Origin: Larkinella soli
GTDB taxonomy: Bacteria > Bacteroidota > Bacteroidia > Cytophagales > Spirosomataceae
DNA: 64,000 bases
Assembly (NCBI RefSeq): GCF_003703975.1
Contig: NZ_QTJY01000003.1
Span: 186,001-250,000 of the forward strand
Direction of reading: 5' to 3'
Under the pieces are notes generated by a model, which was not told where the DNA came from, did no database searches, and worked only from the letters and a program-made list of their open reading frames with translations. How positions within the stretch are numbered: position 1 is the first letter of the stretch; each line of letters begins with the position of its first letter. Of the stretch, positions 16,546-24,662 are shown in pieces. The translations under genes and the position numbers were made by a program.

Positions 16546-17366
16546 TCCAGTGCGGCTGCCCCCAACAGCGTGATCTGTTCGTTCTGCGACTGGAAAATCT
16601 TCAGCCGCCGGAGCGATTCGGGCCAGGCGAAGTCCTCCAAGGCCTCGAACATAGCTCCTTCGAAAAAAGAATAGGCCTTGGACACCGATCCGCCCAGCAC
16701 GATCACCTCCGGGTCGTAGGCATACAGAACCGCCTTGATGGCAAAACCAAGGTGGGTGCCGAACTCGGCCCAGAGCTTCAGCGCCCGGGCGTCGCCCCGC
16801 CCGGCGGCCTGACCGGCCTCCAGCGCCGAAAGGCCGTGGAGGGATTCAAAGAAGTTGTTGCAGGCGTAATACTCGAAATTCCGGTCGAGGTACGGCAGCA
16901 TGCCGATCTCCCCCGCCCCGCAGTTATGGCCGGTATAGAGCCGGTTGTCGATGATGATGCCCGACCCCAGCCCGGTGCCGATCGCCATCCCGACCACGGA
17001 GCGGTAGGTCCGGGCCAGCCCGTAGCGGTGTTCGCCGAGCGTGAAACAGTTGACGTCGTTGTTGACGATCACCGGCAGGCTGAACTCGTTCTCCAGGATG
17101 TCGCGCAGGGCCACCTCCTCCCAGGAGGGGATGTTGACGACGTTGTAAACGATGCCGCGCTCCACATCGACGACGGACGGCACCCCGATGCCGATGCTTT
17201 TGACCGGAAACTCGGTCAGCGGACGGATCAGGCGCGTCAGCTGGGCCAGCGTGGCCGGAAGTGACTCTTTCTGCCGGAGGGGAACGGCGGTCTGGCGCAC
17301 GATGGAACCGTCGAGCACCAGACCGGCCCGGATATTGGTTCCTCCCAGATCAACTCCAATGGTCAT
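16542..17366 (-). CDS. ROK-family sugar kinase, probable N-acetylhexosamine kinase
   Basis: The 274-residue protein has the phosphate-binding GVDLGGTNIRAG motif (residues 4-15), the catalytic aspartate Asp104 in VNNDVNCF, the second glycine loop AIGTGLGSGII and the GHNCGAGEIG motif (146-155). The ROK zinc cluster C-x-C-G-x2-G-C-x-E is not present after GEIG; only scattered cysteines are seen. It is slightly shorter than typical ROK kinases. Placed between a hexosaminidase gene (27 bp upstream) and a sugar transporter gene (4-bp overlap), it probably phosphorylates the imported sugar. Confidence 0.85.
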   Translation of the reverse strand: MTIGVDLGGTNIRAGLVLDGSIVRQTAVPLRQKESLPATLAQLTRLIRPLTEFPVKSIGIGVPSVVDVERGIVYNVVNIPSWEEVALRDILENEFSLPVIVNNDVNCFTLGEHRYGLARTYRSVVGMAIGTGLGSGIIIDNRLYTGHNCGAGEIGMLPYLDRNFEYYACNNFFESLHGLSALEAGQAAGRGDARALKLWAEFGTHLGFAIKAVLYAYDPEVIVLGGSVSKAYSFFEGAMFEALEDFAWPESLRRLKIFQSQNEQITLLGAAALE

Positions 17367-17393
17367 AACGTATCGAAAAATGGGTGGTTACGC

Positions 17394-19970
17394 TCAGGGT
17401 GCGGGGGTCAGCACGGTACTCCGGCTCGAACGGCCCGCGGCATCGAAACTCTTCAGCCGGACGGCGCCCGAAACCGCTACCGGCCCGCTGTATACGGTCG
17501 AGCCGGCGGTCGGTTCAGTGCCGTCGGTCGTATACCGGATCGTCAGACCGGGCAGGGCGGTATTGGCCTTCATCTGCCCGTTTTCGATCACGGCGCCGGG
17601 GGGCGGCAGCCGGTAGTTATACCCGCCGTTCAGCGTCGCCAGCCGGGGCAGTTCCCGCTGCGCCACGGTATTGGCGAAGACGTTCCAGCCGGTCTGGATG
17701 GCTTTCGTGCGGGCGGCCCGGTCCTCGATGGTTTCCCAGGGGCGCTCGGCCGCCCAGGCGCTCTCGGCAAACCCGATCAGCTTGGGCAGGATGTAATATT
17801 CCAGCATGTCGCGGCCCTTGACGGTTTCGCTCCAGAGCTGGGCCTCCAGCCCGATCACGTTCTTCCGGGCCTCCGGTTTCATCCGCTGCAAACCACTAAA
17901 GTCCAGCGGTTTGCCGAGGGAGGTCCGGTAGGTGGTCTTGAACATATCGAAGGGAGCGAATTCCCAGTTGTTGCGCGTATCGACAAAGCCGCCCCAGTAC
18001 AGGCCCGGCTCCAGCGGGTCGTTGTTGTAGGCCAGGTCGAAGTAGAAGTTGGTCACGTTGCACAGCACCACCGGATAACCGGCATTGGCCAGCCGGTTGC
18101 CCAGGTCCAGGTCGAAGATGTTGTTCCAGATGTAGGGTACCACCCGGCGGCCCGCGAAGGCGGGGTTTGGCAGGTATTTTCCCTCGGGCGATTTGGTCAG
18201 CGCCACTTCCTCCCAGCCGTGCACCTCCAGGTTCCGTTTCTGAAGCCGGTCGAGCAGTTTGCCGAAAAAGTAAGTCTGAAGGTTCTTGGGGTCTTTGATG
18301 CCCGGGTTCTGCTTCAGCACGGCGGCCGCCTGAGGTGATTTTGTCCAGGCCCCTTCCGGCACCTCGTCCCCGCCCGCATGCATGACGTCCATCTTCAGGC
18401 CCGCTTCCCGGTACAGCTTGGCGAGTTCGTCGACCACCTTCTCGTAAAAATGGTAGGTCGATTCCCGGCCTACGCTCACGACATTGTCGGTATAGCCCTG
18501 TGCCGACAGATACACCGATTTGTCTTCGGGATCGATCAGGCGGTATTCGTTGGCTTCGGTTTCCTTCCCCTCCTTCATCAGCCGGTTATACCGGGCTTCC
18601 ATGGCCTTGATGGCGGCCCGGGCGTGGCCGGGAAAGTTCAGTTCCGGGATGACCTTGATGTGCCGTTCGTGGGCGTATTTCAGGATTTCGATGAAGTCGG
18701 CTTTCGTGTAGAACCCGCTGCCGTGCTTGTCGGGGTCGCCGGCTTTCGGGCCGGAGCCGTAGGCCGGGTGCAGCACCGGAGCCTCCTTGCCGGAAGCGTG
18801 TTCGCGCCGGGCGCCCACCTCCGTCAGTTCGGGCAGCCCGTCGATTTCGATCCGCCAGCCTTCGTCCTCGGTGGTATAGAACAGCATATGGTTGATCTTG
18901 TAGACGGCCAGCAGGTCGAGCAGGCGGAGGATGGTTTCCTTCGTCTGGAAATTGCGGGCCACGTCGACGTGCAGGCTGCGGAACCCGAAGCGGGGCGCAT
19001 CCTCGATCCGCGTGTGGGCCAGGGGCAGGGAAGCCGCCGGTTTCAGGTAGGCGTCGGTCGGCGCGAGGGCCAGCAGGCTCTGAATGCCGTAGAACACCCC
19101 GGCCGCGTCACTGCCCGTGATGGTGACGCCGTTCGCGTCGATGACCAGCTGATAGGCTTCCTTCGTGACGCCGTTCACCGAAACCGGACCGGTTTTCAGG
19201 ACGACGGCCGGGCCGGAACCGGCGCCCGCTTTGGCCGAAAAATCGGTGCCGGTCAGGTCTTTCAGTCGTTTACCGAGAAATTTGGCTTCGTTTTCAAGGC
19301 CCGCGCCGTAAAAGACCGGCACCTGTCCGCTGAGCGTGAACGTGCCGGCACCGGCCGTCATCCGAACCGGCGAGGGGATGATTTTCAGCAGACCGGCCTG
19401 GGGGACCGCGCTCAGTCCCTCGTTTTCCCGGTAATGGTTTTCGGGCGTCGACAGGGTCAGCAGGTCATTGGGGCCGCGCAGCATCTGCTCCTTCCGGGTA
19501 AAGGGCTTCACCGTAAAATTCGCGACCGGCACGATTTCCTTCTCCTTTCCGTCGTCGTCATAGAAAACGAAGTACGGACCCAGCGGGCCGTCCGTCACCT
19601 TGATGACGGCATCGTAGCCGCTGTACGGAATATCGACGGATTTGCCGGGTTCGAGGCTGAAGCCCTTCTCCGGCACCAGTTTGAACCAGTCGCCGTTGAT
19701 GTGCTGCACCGTGGCCGGGCCGGGGGTGGCGGTTTTCTGAATGGGTCGGGGCGCCATGCTGAAGAACAGCGCCCAGTTTTTTTCCCCAAGCGTTTCCTTT
19801 CCGTTGTTGGTCAGAGTAAAACGGGCATCGAAGCCGTTGGGAACTTTGGTAAAATTGCTGACTAACTCCCAGGAGACGGCAATGTCACCGGGGGTGTTTC
19901 CGGTGGTACGGCAGGCATCCAGCAACAGGGAAAAGGCGATAAACAGGCAGACCTGAACTATTTTCTTCAT
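17394..19970 (-). CDS. Beta-N-acetylhexosaminidase, GH20, multidomain lipoprotein
   Basis: This 858-residue enzyme should release terminal N-acetylhexosamine from glycans or chito-oligosaccharides. The N terminus has a signal sequence with Cys20 in LLLDAC, a loose lipobox. A chitobiase-type N-terminal beta domain (about 30-180), a GH20b zincin-like domain and a GH20 barrel follow, with the catalytic Asp535-Glu536 pair in HAGGDEVPEG. The last 70 residues are a CHB_HEX_C-like domain (TIRYTTDGTEPT). It leads the leftward hexosaminidase-kinase-transporter operon. A 20-bp dyad lies upstream. Confidence 0.93.
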   Translation of the reverse strand: MKKIVQVCLFIAFSLLLDACRTTGNTPGDIAVSWELVSNFTKVPNGFDARFTLTNNGKETLGEKNWALFFSMAPRPIQKTATPGPATVQHINGDWFKLVPEKGFSLEPGKSVDIPYSGYDAVIKVTDGPLGPYFVFYDDDGKEKEIVPVANFTVKPFTRKEQMLRGPNDLLTLSTPENHYRENEGLSAVPQAGLLKIIPSPVRMTAGAGTFTLSGQVPVFYGAGLENEAKFLGKRLKDLTGTDFSAKAGAGSGPAVVLKTGPVSVNGVTKEAYQLVIDANGVTITGSDAAGVFYGIQSLLALAPTDAYLKPAASLPLAHTRIEDAPRFGFRSLHVDVARNFQTKETILRLLDLLAVYKINHMLFYTTEDEGWRIEIDGLPELTEVGARREHASGKEAPVLHPAYGSGPKAGDPDKHGSGFYTKADFIEILKYAHERHIKVIPELNFPGHARAAIKAMEARYNRLMKEGKETEANEYRLIDPEDKSVYLSAQGYTDNVVSVGRESTYHFYEKVVDELAKLYREAGLKMDVMHAGGDEVPEGAWTKSPQAAAVLKQNPGIKDPKNLQTYFFGKLLDRLQKRNLEVHGWEEVALTKSPEGKYLPNPAFAGRRVVPYIWNNIFDLDLGNRLANAGYPVVLCNVTNFYFDLAYNNDPLEPGLYWGGFVDTRNNWEFAPFDMFKTTYRTSLGKPLDFSGLQRMKPEARKNVIGLEAQLWSETVKGRDMLEYYILPKLIGFAESAWAAERPWETIEDRAARTKAIQTGWNVFANTVAQRELPRLATLNGGYNYRLPPPGAVIENGQMKANTALPGLTIRYTTDGTEPTAGSTVYSGPVAVSGAVRLKSFDAAGRSSRSTVLTPAP

Positions 19971-19995
19971 GAACCGGGGGGTTAAGTAGCCTTAA

Positions 19996-20015
19996 TAATA
20001 CGGATTGACGTATTA
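19996..20015. promoter_or_regulatory. Palindromic candidate operator between divergent hexosamine genes
   Basis: TAATACG (19996-20002) and CGTATTA (20009-20015) form a perfect 7-bp dyad with a 6-base spacer, 25 bp before the GH20 start codon and 43 bp before the DUF5009 gene. The position and size fit a dimeric repressor site serving both directions. No regulator in the window can be tied to it. Confidence 0.45.
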
Positions 20016-20057
20016 AAAATACCATTGCGTTTCCAGACTTTTTCAAACGCTGCCCGA

Positions 20058-21197
20058 ATGATCACCCAAACCAACCGGCCAAATCCACCCACCGACGCCG
20101 GCCGCACGGCCTCCGACCGGCTGGTGTCGCTCGATGCCCTGCGCGGTTTCACCATCGCGGCCATGATTCTGGTCAACTTCCCCGGCGACGGCGACCACGT
20201 CTACCACCCCCTGCAGCACACCCGCTGGAACGGCCTGTCGTTCACCGACCTGATTGCCCCGACCTTTCTGTTCATCATCGGCGTCTCCATCGCCTTTGCC
20301 TATTCCCGAAGGCTCGCGTCCGGCGAACCGAAGGGAGGCATGGTCCGGAAGATCGTCGTACGGTCGCTCAAAATCTTTGCCGTGGGCATGTTCCTGAACC
20401 TGCTGCCCGACTTCAACTTCGCCGACCTGCGCTGGACCGGCACCCTGCACCGGATCGCGCTCGTCTTTCTGCTCTGCGCCCTCCTCTTCCTGAATACCGA
20501 CTGGAAAAAACAGGCCTGGATCGGCGCGTTCGTGCTGGTGGCCTACTGGCTGGCCCTGACCCTCATCCCGACGCCCGGCTACGGCCGCGTCCTGCTCGAA
20601 CCGGGTAAAAATCTGGTGGCCTGGTTCGACAGTCTCTATCTGCCCGGCCGGATGTGGCAGGGTACCTGGGACCCGGAAAGTATCCTCAGCACCTTCCCCT
20701 CGGCAGTTTCGGGCATCACCGGGATGCTGGCCGGTCGGCTGATGCTCAGCGGGTTGTCGCGGAATGAGAAAGTAAACTACCTGATGACGGCCGGGCTGTT
20801 CTCGGCGGCCCTCGGGTACGTCTGGGGGCTGACTTTCCCGGTCAACGAGAACCTCTGGACCAGTTCGTTCGTGCTGGTCACCTCCGGGTTTGCCGCCCTG
20901 CTGCTCGGGGCGGTCTATTTTCTGGTGGATGTGCTGGGCAGAACCGGCGGCACCCGGCCGGGCATTATCTTCGGCGCCAACGCCATTGCCGTTTATGTTC
21001 TGGCCGATCTGCTGGCTCTGGTTTTTTACGGGGCCCGGTTCGGCGGAAAATCGCTCAACGAACACGGCGTTTCCCTGCTCACCGGCCTTGGCTGCGACCC
21101 TCGCCTGGCGAGTATGCTGTATGCCCTGTGCTTCGTCGGGATCAATTTCATTCCGGCCTGGATGCTGTATCGTCGAAAGATTTTTATCCGGCTATAA
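20058..21197 (+). CDS. DUF5009/HGSNAT-like membrane acyltransferase-family protein
   Basis: The 379-residue protein has about ten to twelve membrane segments and the family opening RLVSLDALRGFTIAAMILVN, followed by HTRWNGLSFTDLIAPTFLFIIG. This family is related to the lysosomal heparan-alpha-glucosaminide N-acetyltransferase, which passes an acetyl group across a membrane to glucosamine residues. It is divergent from the GH20 operon. Acetylation or deacylation of an amino sugar at the membrane would fit the setting but is inference. The ATG at 20058 is chosen over an in-frame ATG at 20025, because family homology begins just after it. Confidence 0.8.
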   Translation: MITQTNRPNPPTDAGRTASDRLVSLDALRGFTIAAMILVNFPGDGDHVYHPLQHTRWNGLSFTDLIAPTFLFIIGVSIAFAYSRRLASGEPKGGMVRKIVVRSLKIFAVGMFLNLLPDFNFADLRWTGTLHRIALVFLLCALLFLNTDWKKQAWIGAFVLVAYWLALTLIPTPGYGRVLLEPGKNLVAWFDSLYLPGRMWQGTWDPESILSTFPSAVSGITGMLAGRLMLSGLSRNEKVNYLMTAGLFSAALGYVWGLTFPVNENLWTSSFVLVTSGFAALLLGAVYFLVDVLGRTGGTRPGIIFGANAIAVYVLADLLALVFYGARFGGKSLNEHGVSLLTGLGCDPRLASMLYALCFVGINFIPAWMLYRRKIFIRL

Positions 21198-21230
21198 CCC
21201 TCCCGGGATTTCCGCTACCGACCACCCGTC

Positions 21231-22181
21231 ATGAAAACCTGCCTCGGCTTCCTGCTTCTTCTGCTCTCCCTCTCGCCGGTTTCCGCTCAGAAAAAAACCG
21301 TCGCTACCGTTCGGATCGGGATGTTCGCGGACCTCCACGTGCCGACCATGCACGATGCCGACGCCCGCCTGACGACCTTTCTGGACAGTATGAAAACCGC
21401 CCGCCCCGACTTCATCATCGAGTTGGGCGACTTCGGAACGCCGGCCGAAAAATACCGGTCGGCCTTCGACCGCTGGAACGCCTGGCCCGGCCCGAAATAC
21501 CACCTCATCGGTAACCACGAAATGGACGGGGGCTACTCGCTGGAACAGGCGCTGGCCTACCGGAATATGCCTTCGTCGTACTATGCGTTCATGACCAACG
21601 GTTTTCACTTCATCGTCCTCGACGGCAACGATAAAAAATTTCCGGAACAGAAAGGCTATCAGGAGCACATCGGACCGAAGCAGCTGGCCTGGCTCAGGGA
21701 GGAACTGGGCCGGGCCCAGGCACCCATCGTGATCTTCTCCCACCAGGGCCTGGGCCTCGACGGGGTCGACAATGCCGCCGAAATCCGTACCCTGCTCGAA
21801 ACCCACAACGCCACCCCGGGCCGCCCCCGCATCATCGCCAATTTTTACGGACACATCCACTACGACCGGGCCGAGCAGGTCAACGGCATCTGGTACATCT
21901 GCATCAATTCCATGTCCTACAAGTGGTTAGGCGAAGAATACGGACACGTCCGTTACAGCCCTGAAGTGGATAAAAATTACAAGTGGATCAAGTACACCGC
22001 CCCGTACAAAGACCCGCTTTTCACGGTAGTGGAAATTTCCGGCGACGGACGAATTCGAATGTCGGGCAAAAAGACCGAGTGGGTCGGGCCGTCGCCCTGG
22101 CAGGTCGGCTATCCCGAAAAAGACAAGGCTTACATCGTCCCGGAAATCCGGGCGCGGGAGCTTCGGTTCATCGGCCAATGA
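21231..22181 (+). CDS. Secreted calcineurin-like metallophosphoesterase
   Basis: The 316-residue protein has a signal peptide (cleaved near VSAQ, residue 20). All metallophosphoesterase motifs are present: DLH (Asp34, His36), GDFG (Asp67), GNHE (Asn95, His96), SHQG (His171) and GHIH (His208, His210). A dinuclear metal phosphoesterase acting in the periplasm is therefore likely. It follows the DUF5009 gene by 33 bp and precedes the GH67-like gene by 69 bp in the same direction, probably one operon. The substrate is unknown. Confidence 0.88.
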   Translation: MKTCLGFLLLLLSLSPVSAQKKTVATVRIGMFADLHVPTMHDADARLTTFLDSMKTARPDFIIELGDFGTPAEKYRSAFDRWNAWPGPKYHLIGNHEMDGGYSLEQALAYRNMPSSYYAFMTNGFHFIVLDGNDKKFPEQKGYQEHIGPKQLAWLREELGRAQAPIVIFSHQGLGLDGVDNAAEIRTLLETHNATPGRPRIIANFYGHIHYDRAEQVNGIWYICINSMSYKWLGEEYGHVRYSPEVDKNYKWIKYTAPYKDPLFTVVEISGDGRIRMSGKKTEWVGPSPWQVGYPEKDKAYIVPEIRARELRFIGQ

Positions 22182-22250
22182 CCCGCCTTTTTAACCTGGA
22201 CCGAACCCGCCGGCCCTGAGCGCGGCTTTCGGCAAAATACCCTTTTTCCC

Positions 22251-24662
22251 ATGTACAGGCATTTGCTCCTTCTGCTCTTTCTCCTGCCCCGCCCGGCCCT
22301 CGGCCAGCCCCTCGACCTCAGCCGGGCTCAGATTTACACGGCCGTTTCCGACCAAAATACCCTGCTCCGAACGGTCGAAGTGCTTCAGCAGGAAGTGGAA
22401 AAGCGAACGGGGCTGAGGTGGCCGCTGGTGAAGAAATTACCGGGCGCCGGGCAACCCGCCGTTTGGCTGGCCACTGAAAAAGAGGTGCCGCAATGGCCCT
22501 CCGCCGTCCGAACGGCGGTGCAGGCTTTACCTGTCATTCAGGCCGAAGGGTTCCGATGGCTGGTGATGCCAGAAGCCGGGGCGGTGGTGATCGTCGGGAA
22601 AGACGCCCGCGGTCTGCTGTACGGAGTCGGGCGGCTTTTGCGGAAGCTGGCGATGCAGCCGGGGCGGGTTCAGCTGGAAAACACCCCCGCCCTCGCCACC
22701 AGCCCGCGCTATCCGATCCGGGGGCATCAGCTGGGATACCGGCCCAAGACCAACGCCTACGACGCCTTTTCGGTGGCCCGTTTCGACCAGTACATCCGGG
22801 AACTGGCCCTGTTCGGCGCCAATTCCATCGAGATCGTTCCGCCCCGGACGGACGACGATGCGACCAGCCGCCACATGAAGCTTCCGCCGATCCGGATGAT
22901 CGCGGAGCAATCCCGGATTGGTCAATCCTACGGGCTGGATGTCTGGATGTGGTACCCGAACATGGGGCTGGATTACGTCCATCCCGATTCGATCCGCAAC
23001 GAACTGAAGGAGCGGCAGGAGGTGTTCGCGGCCGTCCCGAAGCTGGACCACGTCTTCGTGCCGGGCGGTGACCCGGGCGAGCTGGAGCCGGATGTGCTGT
23101 TCGCGTGGCTCGAAAAAATGGCCGCCGTTCTGCATCGGTATCACCCTAACGCCAAAATCTGGGTATCTCCCCAGGTATTCCGGCCGACGCAGGCCTGGTT
23201 CGACGCCTTTTTTGCGCAGGTCAACCGGGAGCGGCCGTGGTTCGGCGGGGTGGTGTTCGGTCCCTGGGTAAAGATGCCGGTGCAGGAAATCCGCAGGCGG
23301 CTGAATGCCCGTATTCCCATTCGCCATTACCCCGACATTACGCATAATTACAGTTCGCAATACCCGGTGCCGCACTGGGACCTCGCCTGGGCCATGACGC
23401 TCGGCCGCGAGAGCATCAACCCCCGGCCCCACGACGAAAAAACCATCCACAACGCCCTCGATGAATACGGAGCGGGCAGCATCAGCTATTCCGAGGGCAC
23501 CAACGATGACGTGAACAAGTTCGTCTGGAGCGATCAGGACTGGAGCCCCGAAACGCCCGTGATCGAGACCCTGCGGGATTACGCCCGGCTGTTCCTGGGA
23601 CCGGAATACACGGAAACGGCGGCCCAGGGGCTCCTGGCGCTGGAGCAGAACCTGCGCGGTCCGCTGCTCACCCGCGAAACCGTAGACCGGACCCTCATGC
23701 AGTGGCAGGAACTGGAGCGGACGGCCCCGCCGAAGGTGCTGCGAAACCCCCGGTTTCAGATGGGCCTGATCCGGGCGTATTTCGATGCCTACACCCGCGG
23801 GCGGCTGATCTACGAAACCGAGCTGGAGCGACAGGCCCGGGAAGTGCTGGAAACCGCGACGCCGGGCGGCTCGGCCGAAGCCATCCGGCAGGCCCGGGAC
23901 CTTCTGGATCAGGCCCGCACCAAACCCATCCTGCCGGCCTACCGCCGGAAATGCTTCGCGCTCGCCGACTCGCTCTACCGAAGCATCGGTGCCCAGCTGA
24001 CCATCGAACGGCACGGGGCCATGAGCGGACGCGGCAATTTTCTGGACAACATCGATATTCCGCTCAACGATGCCCCCTGGCTCCTCGATCAGCTGAGCCG
24101 CATCGCCAGACTGGAATCCGACACCGACCGGCTTCGGAAAATCCGGGAGGCTCTGCACCGCACCGACCCCGGTCCCGGCGGTTTTTACGACCATTTCGGG
24201 TCGCCGGAGAGCTGGCACCGGGTGGTTCAGGAAACGCCCTGGGAGCAGGACCCCGGCAGCCTTCAGTCCCCGCGCATCGGTTTCGGGGTGGGGCTGGTCG
24301 GGGTGGAGTGGGTCGATGAGATCAAAGCCACCGGCTTCAAGGGAGAGATTACGCCCCGGGCCTGGATGAAACAGGCCAAGACGCTGTACGACCAGCCGCT
24401 GAAGATCGCCTACGACGAACTGGACCCGCAGGCGGCCTACACGCTCCGCATCGCCTATACCGGCCGGTTCCGGTCGCGCATGAAACTGACCACGGACGAC
24501 GGCCGCGTCATCCACGATTTCCTGCAAACCGGCGAGCAGCCGATCTTCGAGTTCGAGGTGCCGAAAGCCGCCACCGCCGACGGCCGCGTCACTTTCATCT
24601 GGACCTGCGGAGAAGGCGAACGCGGCTCCCAGGTCACCGAAATCTGGCTGATCCGAAGGTGA
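22251..24662 (+). CDS. Secreted GH67/GH20-N-like putative glycoside hydrolase, paralogue 2
   Basis: This 803-residue protein is a paralogue of the one at 2992-5334. It has a signal peptide (RPALGQ), the GH67-N-like domain (GLLYGVGRLLRKL) and a matching barrel region: PIRGHQLGYR, ELALFGANSIE, VFVPGGDPGE, AKIWVSPQ, IRHYPDITHNY, LGRESINPRP and SYSEGTNDDVNK. The residue after SYS/AYS is acidic in both proteins (Glu here, Asp in the other), a candidate catalytic position. The C-terminal part is beta-rich and ends with GSQVTEIWLI. The stop codon abuts the stop of the convergent phosphatase gene with no gap. No characterised family was recognised. Confidence 0.6.
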   Translation: MYRHLLLLLFLLPRPALGQPLDLSRAQIYTAVSDQNTLLRTVEVLQQEVEKRTGLRWPLVKKLPGAGQPAVWLATEKEVPQWPSAVRTAVQALPVIQAEGFRWLVMPEAGAVVIVGKDARGLLYGVGRLLRKLAMQPGRVQLENTPALATSPRYPIRGHQLGYRPKTNAYDAFSVARFDQYIRELALFGANSIEIVPPRTDDDATSRHMKLPPIRMIAEQSRIGQSYGLDVWMWYPNMGLDYVHPDSIRNELKERQEVFAAVPKLDHVFVPGGDPGELEPDVLFAWLEKMAAVLHRYHPNAKIWVSPQVFRPTQAWFDAFFAQVNRERPWFGGVVFGPWVKMPVQEIRRRLNARIPIRHYPDITHNYSSQYPVPHWDLAWAMTLGRESINPRPHDEKTIHNALDEYGAGSISYSEGTNDDVNKFVWSDQDWSPETPVIETLRDYARLFLGPEYTETAAQGLLALEQNLRGPLLTRETVDRTLMQWQELERTAPPKVLRNPRFQMGLIRAYFDAYTRGRLIYETELERQAREVLETATPGGSAEAIRQARDLLDQARTKPILPAYRRKCFALADSLYRSIGAQLTIERHGAMSGRGNFLDNIDIPLNDAPWLLDQLSRIARLESDTDRLRKIREALHRTDPGPGGFYDHFGSPESWHRVVQETPWEQDPGSLQSPRIGFGVGLVGVEWVDEIKATGFKGEITPRAWMKQAKTLYDQPLKIAYDELDPQAAYTLRIAYTGRFRSRMKLTTDDGRVIHDFLQTGEQPIFEFEVPKAATADGRVTFIWTCGEGERGSQVTEIWLIRR

